Of a stretch of 64,000 nt of DNA, positions 20,792-30,794 are shown piece after piece. Under the pieces are notes generated by a model. That model did not search any database. It saw only the letters and a program-made list of their open reading frames with translations, and was not told where the DNA came from. The position numbers were made by a program, and so were the translations under genes. Source of the stretch: Phoronis australis (taxonomy: Eukaryota; Phoronida; Phoronidae); NCBI GenBank assembly GCA_002633005.1, contig NMRA01000044.1, positions 787,568-851,567 of the forward strand, written 5' to 3'. The number at the start of each line of letters is the position of its first letter. The stretch's first letter is position 1.

Positions 20792-23700
20792 CTGAAACAA
20801 AGATAACACTTCGACAATGGTGATTTCAACTTTCAGTCATTAGGGATTTACAAATATTTTCTTATTGATGAGTATATTTATAATTTTACTTTGTGGTTAT
20901 AGTTAACAAAAATGGATAACATTACTGTCTAGAAATCGATTTAACGTTACATCTAGGCAACAGGTAAACAGAAATGAATAAGTATAGTGTCTGCTTTCTT
21001 CACTCAAAGGTTCGAATCCCCCTGGGACATATTGCTAGACCATGTACTAAGGTCCCTAACTCCTCAGCTAGGTTTTAACTATATATTGAAAAAGCAACTG
21101 GTTCCAGGTGATCTGTGCAAGGGGCCCACCTGAGCGGCCTGTCCACGTCTGGTACAACGTGTATCAGACCGCCTACAATTATTTTTAAACAACACAAAAC
21201 ACTAATAATACGAATATATACACTATATACACAACCAGCTACGCAATAGTTACACAGTTTATCGTTAGTCACATGAACACATATAGATATCGTCAAGAAA
21301 AAATATAACCTGGTTTTGTAAAGTAATTTGAATTCATAGCAGTTACAATGTACTTGCTATAAAGATAGGCTTAAGGTACCACCATAGTTGGGAACCTCAC
21401 TAATGAGTAATTTATTTACGTCATGTGTCAAGTCATGAAAATCGACTCTTAAAAACGTATATGTATCAACCTGTCGTGGAATGGTGTTAATGTTGTCTTT
21501 TACATCGTCAGCAGCCACGAGCATCCGCAACAACGGATGGAACAAATGACAATGGATGAAGGATGGTACAAAAACATAATAAATTAAGATTTTCAGTTTC
21601 AGCATGTCCACAGTGGCAAAGTAGAAAAATATTTTCAAAACCGTTTGCCTGAATTTTAACAGTAATACTGGCCTTAATCCGTTCAAACGAATCTTCTTAG
21701 AGGAATGATATTTTTTCGCAAAAGTATTGTAAAGTTGAAAATTGGACTTTAGTGACGATAAGTGTTTATTATGTTTATTGGAAAATGTTCCATGTATCTA
21801 TGCGGTTAATGGATCACTGGAGAAAAGAGTTCATTACTCCCGGATTTTCTTGATTCTTCCTGTGTTTTAAAGTACAAGTACATTTCAAGATCGGAGCGTA
21901 TTGCTTTCTTAGACTAGACGTGTACTGAACGAGAGTTTGAATTGTAGAACGTCAAACAGGATAAAGTTGGTCTATCTTGTATTCTCATCAACGGCAGACA
22001 GTTCTCAGTGGGTTGCTTGTCAAAAAGATGACTAAAATAAAACTTGAACCATTAAGATCAGTTAAATTTCCCGAATATTTCTTATAAGAACTGTTCTTAG
22101 CATTATCTGGTGGGTCCTGATGGCGGGTCTCTCAACGCCGGGATGTCTGAATTTTTTTTTTTTGGTTGCGGTGGGCCCCCGATTCCGAGGAGTTTAGTTA
22201 AACTAGCACTTTTAAAATCAAGTCGAGGTCCGGCTTGATATACATATAGATATCAAGTACTTTTTCCCAAAATATTCCAAGAAAATTTGGTGGGCAATAC
22301 TACTGGAAACTAAAAACATCAAGATTGTGCAAAGACTTTCTAAGTTAATGAGCAATGCGTTTAATTTGATTTAAGGACCGGAGATTAAAAAGAAATTAAA
22401 ATTTCATTTTATCAATGGTTTGTAAATTCAAATGTGAATACATTTTCGGGACACCTTGTAGAACTGATCGAATTTCATCAAAAGTTCTTTCAAATAGACA
22501 AGAATCGTTTAGATCGTCTCTAGTGTACTTTGCTTTTCTGGGGATCACGTGATGGATCGGATTTATCCAACTTCAGCCAGTAAGTACATACGTTCACTGA
22601 AGTATCACCAGTTCTTACAAGATTAGATTTCATTTGTCAAACACCATCTATAAATCAGTCGATTTTCCTATATCCATAAAGATGTAAACCAGAAACCAAC
22701 AAATTCGTCAAAATGGAACAATTGTTCCGGAAGGAATGCTTGCAGATGCTTGACTGGCAACCGGGGAGATATATGGGAGACTGGGCACAAGTTTCGGGTG
22801 TCCCTCAAGACAGTTTCCGAATTCATTGGTGTTTTAACAGCAATAAACTCGGAAATTTTCTGTTAAAACTTGAATTTTGATTCATTCCAGAGGTGGCTAT
22901 TAGGGTTTACGAATTAAACTTGAACTCTAAAAATCATTGACCAAACTGCAAACATATTAGCTGCACCACAAGTTCCCAGAGTTTAGAGGCACGCCCACAT
23001 GATCTGGTACTCAGTAGTGTAGTTTGGTCATCATGTTTGGAAGGATGTCGGTGCCTGTGTGGAGTTTACGCGTGCTGGTCAGGGGATTTGTACCGTGGGT
23101 ACGGTGTCTGCTGGTTCAAGGCTGGATTTAAGGTTACCGTAGCTGGATTTAAGAAGCTCGATAGTGGAATTATTTGTACCCGTGAATTATGATTGCACTG
23201 GATGTCTTAACTGTCTACATAACTGTTTATTTCATTTTAAGAAATTGAACGACAAGGGATACAATTACTGCCCGCAAATCGATAACGTTATATGCAGGCA
23301 GGTTAACAATTATACTAACGATAAATACAAAAAGGATGATTACTGACAGATATCAAAATTACAAAGAGACAATTTCTATTTTATAACAACATAATACGAC
23401 CTACTAACAGAAGAACACGCGTAAAAACACAGAAAGGCTATCTCAGTGAGGCTGTTAAGAAATTAAAATTTGAGATTGATATCATGAATGAAAGTGGATA
23501 CTATGTCTATAAGAAAGATATTGCGATCTAAGTTCTAAGTTAAGTTGATGCAAACCATAAAGTGAAAATGAAGCACGTTGGGTTCGGTGTGGTAAATGGA
23601 AGTGACATCAATATTTGAATCAAGCGCATGGAACAGATGACCATGATCTATTTGACTGACATGACATTTAAGAAAAAATATTAACACTATTCAAGGAGCC

Positions 23701-26700
23701 CTATTTACAAACAAATTGTGTCTCTTGAAAGCTTCAGAGTATTCAGATTCCAGTTAAGAGAGTTAAACTGGTTAAAAATAAACACCGAGAAACCAAAACT
23801 GTGCTTATACAGATCTGTTAAGAATGACTATTGTGTGGAAGAGTATTTACGTCTGTCGGTGTCTCAGAGGTCCGTCATAGCTCGATTGAGAGCAGGTAAA
23901 AACGAAATTGAAGATGAAGTTCATTTCATCTTTGATTGTGAAAAGTATTCTCATATTCGACCATTTATATGGGGTTCTGCCCTACCTCAAGTATTCCAAA
24001 ATAACTTGAAAGGTATAGCAAAATTCCTTCAAGAAGCTTTGCAGCTGAGAAATAATTATTTGTTTGTAAATTAGTCTGAAGTTGTCAGATTTGAGTGTGT
24101 GCATTATGTTATGTTAAGATTTAATTTTTATTAGGTGGCTGAGGAGGCCATTGTGGCTGGGGAGTGTGGTGAATATTCAGTACCTGAAATCATGTATTTA
24201 CTGGCACACTTATGTCACTATAATAAATGAATAATAATAATAATACAAACATTTGATTCATCTTGTAAATTATGTTGAAATTTTTGAGACCAGCTCGTAA
24301 TTGATTATTTTATTTCTGAATTTATTTGTTTTTTCGAAATATAATAACCATATTTACAGCTAAATAAGATACTGTTTACGCTTCATTTAAAAACATTATA
24401 ATATGGATTTTATCGCACTGGTTAGTTCATAAGCCCAAATAATACCCATTCAATACAAATTCAAATATTTCAAACTGACGAAACTTAACCTGAGTTCTAA
24501 ATAGGTGGATGTAAAGTAGTGGTATCTTCAATCTGACATAAAACGCAAAAAACAGATTAAAATGCATTATTCAAAGTGGTTCTTAGAAGGTAAACTATTC
24601 ACCGGGAATTTTTACGGTTTGTTGTGAAGATTTTGAATTCTGTTGATGCCAAAGCATTTTCCTTTAGATTCAAATTTCAAATAACGATCTGTCATTTCGT
24701 AGATTTTTCTCTCACATGGCAAACCAAGTCTACTTATTTGCTATGGCAAGGTCTTTGACTTTCCTTGTCAAAGCGATGGCGATTATGGCCTTGGAAAATG
24801 TTGATTGGGTACTTTTTTTAGTACATGCACGCATGTATATAGTTAGGGGCGATAATTTGAAAACTATTGTGATGAAAAAGTTCATTTTTCGTCTTTGTTT
24901 AAATAATAGTGAATCAGACAATTTTCCTAGAAATTCTTGCAATATTCAAAGTGAATAACTCTCACTTAAGCCTCCCCCAAGAGGCAGGTCTGTTTAAAAG
25001 GTGTTTTCACGAGATTTAGCGTTCCATGGGTCTTTAAGATTCTGATCCGATTAGTTGATTTTAACTTGATGAAAGAATACATTTTCAAAGCCCTGTATTC
25101 AAATGAATATCCATCATCTGGTAAGATTTCATAACATACCTTTGCACACAAGAGGAGTGAGTGTGTCAACTAAGCTGGTCAAATTTCCCACGGAAAGCCA
25201 GAACACGTTAGACGGTGAGCCCCCGATAGCTGAAATCTCATTCCACCCGCTCTGCCACGTGCCAGCACCGATAGCAAATAGCGATATTCCTCTTTGGCGA
25301 GCGATGTCTGAACGATTTTTTGCCACGTACTCGTTTGTCCGACCGTCAGTCACCACAATACCAATCTTCTTTGCATTTGGTCTACCTCCTCTTGCGGCGG
25401 TGAAATATATTGTGTACATTTCTTCAATAGCTATTCCACTACGATAGTCTGTGACACAGCTCTTAACTGCTGGGAAATTAGGAGACTTCAAAGCCTACAA
25501 GATTGAATCAACAGTTTCGACATCGACGTGCCAAGAGACAATTTGAACACAGACGTCTTTGCGTGCAAATACATGGGCGACGCAGCAATGAAATAAGTGG
25601 GGATATAGCCCACCCCTCGGATCCCTATGGTACGCCCCCCATGAAATAATCTCTAAAATATTCATTGTCAGGCATTAGTTTTATGAAACAAAATTGATGC
25701 TTATAAATATCTGAAAGAAGTATTTTTTCCTTCAAATGTGTCATCCCTAGTTGATTTTTAAAGCAGCAGTAAGGTGCAGTAGACTGCAGACTCAGCCTGG
25801 ATGGACAAAATGCTGCCATTACTTTGCACTATTTGGGCGAAAGATAGATTAAACTTCCTATTGGCATTTTCACAAAATGATTACATGTGTCCAATATGAG
25901 TAAGTTTATAATAATAACGGTTACTTTTCTGCTCTCGTTGTTATGATTGGTCAAGAGAGTAGCTGCCTTTGAGCATTTCTCTTGCACTACTTTCGCTTGC
26001 GTTCATTATAAAATGATACCAACACACCCCATTCTCACCATTTGTGTAGATAATGCAACGCTGAATGTCAAAGTTAGAAGAAAATTGAAATAATAAATGT
26101 ACTGCGGTTCAAACACGACTGTTTATAGACGGGCAATGTTGTCGGCCTCTGTAATTTTACATTCCGTGGCAGTCTGGTGAAACTGGGGGCCAAGTTCGAA
26201 AAAGCATGAGACACTGTTTCGAAAAATGACTATGGGGAGCAGAAACGATTTCGTTTCAAGTTTTGTTACCAAGTCAGATAATAGGAAACTCACATTGAGT
26301 AACGTGACGTTGCTTTGGTACTGGTCCAAATCAAAACACTTCCCGTTGTGTGGGAAGGAAATGACTCCTACTTGAAACTTGTTGGGTCCAATCTCAAACC
26401 CCGACACGGTATCGTGTAACACCGACAGTACGTGGCCATAGTTGCCGCCCATGCTGCCCGAGTTGTCGATAGCAATCATCACGTCCGCTTGGCCATTGCA
26501 GAGGGATTCGACTGAAACACGAAAACTGTTTAGCGTCAAGTATTTGCCGTAAAAATCATTGAGAACTTGAACCTTTTAAGGTTCAAGTTCTCAATGATTG
26601 CAGAGTTGTTGCAGAGATTTTAAAAAATCTCTGCAACAATAAATACGTTTTTCGTCCAAAGGCGAGGCTTTGATTTAGACCACTTTGCACTATGAAATTG

Positions 26701-29700
26701 TTTGTTACACAGACGGGAAGTAATTTCTAGGCTTGCAAAGAACTGGCAGTTCGTAATCTCTTGACACTAAGCTCGGCACCGCACCCGTTGACATGCTAAG
26801 TTGTAGGGTCTGGTCTGGAGCAAAAACAAACTGTGAGCTCTTTCGAAGCTTTTGAATCGAATCCAGTTTGACTAAGGGACAGTTCAAGAGTGATGTCACA
26901 AAACTGTGTGATCTAGATCAAACATTATTTTTGTGATGGAAGGCGGGTTTCCAGCCGCTTTAAACGCTTGCTAATCTGTTCAGTATTTCTTAGCTTACGT
27001 TAACTCGTTAAAACTTGCGAATGACTTGAGTTGTCGCGTTCAAAATATTTCTAGAAATAAATTAAAAACCTAACTTCTGCATTAAAATGCTAAAATTCCA
27101 TCTATGTAAAAAGTATTTGAGGTATTTTAGGCGGGCTCTAAATGTGATGGAAAAAGAGCCACAAAACTTATGGGAAACATCTAAACAAAAACATTCAGCG
27201 AGTTCTCACGCGGTAATGAGAGCCGGTGCAGCTGTGTGATTAAAATTTAGAGCCTAACATTGAGTTACTAATCTGAACACCGAGGCCATTTCATGTAGCT
27301 AACATCTGAAGTAAGTGGAGCAGTCGTTGACCTTAATAAATAAGGTTACAAATTTAGCCTACAGATATCCTAGACATGTTTGTTGAATTTTTTTTTATCT
27401 TTTATGGAATAGTTAATCGGATACAGAGTTGGCCTTTAAGCTGAAGGCACACAATACGATTTTGGTGTAACTTATGTCTTACACCTCACCTTAGCTGTTT
27501 TAAAAATGTGTAGAAAAATCAAATTTTTGCGATGACTTCATGATTTTACGAGCAGCATCTCAAAGAATTTCTATTGTGTTTAGTAATGTGTTAAAGACGT
27601 TTTTAAACATTTTAAGAACTTTAAAAAGTGCTTAAAATCACCAATTTTTATCAAAAACCCACCAGTTGATCAGCTGTCAAATTAGAACACCCGCAAATAC
27701 TTACGTGACGTGATGTTGATAAGTTGACTAGAATGATTGGTGGATGTATACGTGAAACCAACCACAGCACCAGTCCTCCACCACTGTGTTGAGAGTCGGC
27801 AGATTTTGCTTCTCGTCTCCCGTAATTTTGGTATAATAATTAATGACGAGGTGTTGCTTTTGTGGTAACTGCGACAACTTAGTAGTTGGCGACGCTGTGA
27901 CTCTTTTCACTTTCCGGCGGGACGTCGGAGAAGCGCGGATGCAACACACGTTGTGTACAAGAGACTCGCGTGCCGGTGGACATGCATGACGCACTGGCGC
28001 TGGGTTCGTTCACACTCACGCCCGTGGAGCAAAGAAATTTCAGTCGAAGTGACGATCTTTTTATTTTCTCATTTTTTGGGATATTGAGTTCACGATTGTA
28101 ATATGGAGTGTTATAATGGTTAAATGATGACGACAATGTAGTCAATTGTCAAAACAAAATAAAGGGTGGTTCTAAGCACTTTAATTTAAAGCAGAAGCGT
28201 ATTTACGTTGTCTTAAGCTACTGTCACAAAACTTCGTACGAATTCCTTAGTAAATTTGCATACCAGAGTAGAGGGGGAAAACTGTCTTACAGCTTTTTTA
28301 CGAAGTTCACAAGGTTACCGTTCAATTCACAAAACTAACTTAAGAGGTATCCTAGGTCATGCGATTGCGATGGAGTTCTTACGGTCTAAGCGTGTCTTGG
28401 GATCATTTTACAACATAGAATGTTATATTTCGTAAGTCGTCAGTGCAGCTCTGCTTTGTGCTACTCTCAGCACTCTCGAGTCGTTGTGTCATTGGTAGGA
28501 AGACTTTACAACATCCGTGGAGTCACTGAGTCATTGGTAGGAAGGAAGACGAGACAAATTCCGGCGCATCTTGTCGAAAATATAAATGTTTCTTTTATCC
28601 AAAATTATGAGTCCAAGGATCGCATCACCTATACCATATTTGGAAAAGGTTCACACAATCAACATATGGAGGAAGATCAAGCGGTTGTAACCACTGTTTA
28701 CGGTTAGGTTGTGGCAGGAGGTGCTAGAAAGAAAACGGAGACTCTGTTGGCTGCAACTATTAATCCGAAATATCACCTCTATGAGCAGTTCGAGACTCTG
28801 TTCGATAAGCTAGACCTCGAGCAACTCGAAGTTTTAGTATCTTCGGGGTAAACCGCTACCCAAAAACCCGCTTGTCATCTTAGTGGGCCAGAGTCCAACT
28901 TTCCCGTGCGTAGGCATGTAATTGGGAAAATATCATATTTAACATAAGAGCCAAGCGGCGGGAGCATCTGAGAAAATTAACACCCTTTGGCCACGTGAAG
29001 GTTTGGCTTCTAGAAGTCGAGACCTTCTGTGAGGAAGCAGTAGATCCACTTCCAACTTGTCCTGCAAATTATGTTTCTCCAACAGTTTTGTTTTCTTGAT
29101 GATCGATTTCCGAACTCGCGGGAAAACAGGAACATAAAAATGAAATCGTGAATGAGAAAGATAAACCGAAAATGCACCCAGTTAGGGAATTAGACGATGG
29201 GTTTTCGAAACTCTGCCACCTCCTCCCTAGTACTGCCAGCACTGTTAGCAAAAAGACCCGGGTTCTAGTCCGGTTGGCTCAGAGATCTTTTCAGAATTAG
29301 CTATAGGCCATGTGGTGTGACCAACATATGTTGTATTGGCACTGGTATTGTGTAAATACCTGGCCTTGTCCCGTCCACCGCGAATTAGTCGGGAGCTTTT
29401 CTCCCTGGTCTACGAGGTCTGCTTCTCTTGGCGTGAAGAGGGGACCCTCGCAAAGGACTGTGACGTGTAAAAGTGGTTCATTGGTCTTTGTTGTATGTTC
29501 CCAATTAGGAGCTTTGATATCTCGGCTCTGCTTCCCACCCATGGCCTTCTTGTGTAGCGCCTTGTGGAACTTTCTCCCAATGATGAAGACCTTGTTAATG
29601 GACTTGCCGTTGGCTACTACCAAGTCGCCTGCCTTCTTATTGTCTTGCAGCACTCGGGACAGGACGCTCACCGTCTGTTATGCGAGATGGAAGTATTGGT

Positions 29701-30794
29701 TTGGCCAGTGAGCATCACAGACTGTTCCACCAAGCGAAGGAGTCCCTTTGCGTCAACTTCCTCTCCCTTGCGCTGGGCTATCACTGGTTCCTGTCAAAGG
29801 GTGCCGAGCGGACCCTTGGTATTCGGCATACCCTGTTGCACATATCATAACTGCTGTCTGCAACGGCCACTGGCTTGTGAGCTGGTGGTGGCACTAAATC
29901 TAGCACATCCCCATCGAGGGGATTCACTGTTAGCTCTAGTTGTGTCCGACAGGGTGTGTGATAGAGTACGAATTCTTTTAAAGCTGTACTGGGCAAATGC
30001 TCGATAAAGTGCTTGGCTACGAATGCCCCCTGTTTTATCCACAGTGACCACTGCACCGATTTGACTGTAACCAGAGGGTCAAATCTAGCCACTTTAGTGG
30101 GTGGGTAATATGAGTCACCCTCCGAGTCGGAAAACTCGTGACTAGAGGCTATGCTACCACTGTCACCCTGATCACAGGCCCCGCGGGCTTGGGCTTCTCG
30201 ACGGGAATCACCGTCAACAGACTCAATGTCGGAGTCTGACCCCAGTCTTACAATGTCACCTGGGTCTAAGCGCTGACTATGCACTAACATTGACGGGGAG
30301 TCATTGAAAGCGGATACACCACGATATGCGGATATACCTCCTGTGCAAATAGACCGCCGTCTGCAGACCGCCAAGCGCGGTTAAGCCGTTGTCAGCATAT
30401 TTACTAGCTGCCATAATGACAGTAAATTTACCCTCACAAAGGTGAATTTAGAATAGGATTTTTGCCATTTTCATTCGGGACTTATGTTTGTAAAATAGTT
30501 GAATTGAAGAACGATGCGTGCGCAATTTCTGTCTTTGAATGACTAGTGCGCAATCATTCTGGCGCAGAATGCAATTATTATAACAACTTCCGTTTTTATG
30601 AAATGAAATTACCTTCATAGAGACCAAGTGACATGTTTCTTGATGGTCAACGACTTTGCAATCCCAAGCCTAGTCGTGGATAAGTTCGATTGATTAGCTA
30701 CGCTAAGATTTATTTACAAAAAAAATGTGAACGGTCTTAAAAACTCACCTTGGTTCACTAGAAGAAGTGTAACAATAGATGTCGCCAGCATCAT
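20595..30794 (-). CDS. Gene 3: secreted VWA plus chitin-binding (CBM14-like) protein, four coding exons
   Basis: Coding exons are 30749-30794, 26294-26511, 25140-25494 and 20595-20791 (46+218+355+197 nt), encoding 271 aa with the same architecture as gene 2: signal peptide, complete-MIDAS VWA domain, and CBM14-like tail with the same cysteine swap. The three exons after the signal exon match gene 2 in length and phase, and no inactivating change is visible. Introns are longer (4.2 kb each for introns 1 and 3) because of insertions: a hairpin pair at 26554-26639 and a DIRS-like gag remnant in intron 1, and a LINE tail in intron 3. Substitutions cluster at the end of exon 2 and in the loop after the GISLFAIG strand, suggesting divergence of binding surfaces. 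Confidence 0.8.
21071..21190 (-). repeat. Interspersed repeat, copy 2
   Basis: Inverted copy of 15549-15675, inside intron 3 of gene 3. Confidence 0.65.
23690..24246 (+). mobile_element. LINE 3' end with (AAT)n tail
   Basis: The frame 23718-24074 (118 codons) ends with 'RSVIARLRAG..NEIEDEVHFIFDCEKYSHIR', the C-terminal signature of many non-LTR retrotransposon ORF2 proteins. Part of the usual Cys-containing segment between 'RAG' and 'NEIEDE' is missing, which implies an internal deletion. A UTR of about 150 bp ends in an AATAATAAT run at 24226-24246, the kind of microsatellite tail that some LINEs leave. It sits antisense to gene 3. Confidence 0.7.
24250..25130. other. Rest of gene 3 intron 3, no gene seen
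   Basis: AT-rich. Two overlapping antisense frames at 24716-24958 have no recognisable domain. Confidence 0.5.
25140..25494 (-). CDS. Gene 3 exon 3: second half of VWA domain
   Basis: Begins ALKSPNFPAVK after 'CTTGTAG' and ends 'LVCK' plus one base before GTATGT. The MIDAS Thr (CVTDY) and the Asp of VVTDG are kept. Confidence 0.85.
25495..26293 (-). other. Gene 3 intron 2
   Basis: Phase-0 intron, donor GTGAGT at 26288-26293. Blocks such as 25970-26090 align with 11685-11790 in gene 2. Confidence 0.65.
26294..26511 (-). CDS. Gene 3 exon 2: first half of VWA domain with MIDAS motif
   Basis: Starts after 'GTGTTTCAG', reads ESLCNGQADVMIAIDNSGSM and ends at 'LLN'. It is 218 nt, in phase with gene 2. 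Confidence 0.88.
26554..26639. repeat. Two adjacent near-perfect hairpins
   Basis: 26554-26599 has 22-bp arms with a 2-base loop (AATCATTGAGAACTTGAACC and complement). 26606-26639 has 16-bp arms with a 2-base loop (TTGTTGCAGAGATTTT and complement). They are separated by 6 bases and lie 43 bases upstream of the exon 2 acceptor of gene 3. Confidence 0.9.
26640..28400. other. Gene 3 intron 1, left part, no gene seen
   Basis: AT-rich noncoding stretch. Minus-strand frames at 27728-28145 have no signal peptide, domain or family that I recognise. Confidence 0.5.
28420..29093 (+). pseudogene. Unidentified decayed coding region
   Basis: Three plus-strand pieces look protein-like. 28420-28704 ends '..EEDQAVVTTVYG' and is stopped by TAG. 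In the same frame 28708-28848 continues 'VVAGGARKKTETLLAATINP..LEQLEVLVSSG' to TAA. A third piece, about 28930-29099 in another frame, reads 'REHLRKLTPFGHVKVWLLEV..' to TGA. I do not recognise the family. It lies antisense inside intron 1 of gene 3, next to the DIRS-like remnant. Confidence 0.35.
29297..30374 (-). mobile_element. DIRS-like gag (ORF1) remnant with frameshift
   Basis: A 197-codon minus frame (29781-30374) has a Ser/Asp/Glu-rich stretch ('SDSDIESVDGDSR', 'SDSEGD') and a basic, hydrophobic part after it. The reading continues in other frames: 'EEVDAKGLLRLVEQSVML' then 'TNTSISHNRR' (about 29690-29780), then 29297-29671 with 'SVLSRVLQDNKKAGDLV'. A run of the type 'G..N..IS..RR..VL' is, from memory, typical of the gag-like ORF of DIRS tyrosine-recombinase retroelements. 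At least two frameshifts and a stop make it non-functional. The assignment is inference. Confidence 0.45.

Larger units (their letters stand above)
20792..25139 (-). other. Gene 3 intron 3
   Basis: Phase-1 intron, donor GTATGT at 25134-25139. It contains an inverted copy of the 15549 repeat (21071-21190), a region like gene 2 intron 3 (22972-23160), and a LINE 3' end (about 23690-24246). The frame at 23164-23343 is cysteine-rich ('CTGCLNC') but has no assigned family. Confidence 0.65.

Noticed and set aside
21005-21030. B-box-like GGTTCGAATCCCC as a tRNA or SINE
   Set aside because: No A box at the right distance upstream and no repeat partner seen.
29564-30007. 147-codon plus frame
   Set aside because: It lies antisense to the gag-like minus frames, which carry the more protein-like sequence.
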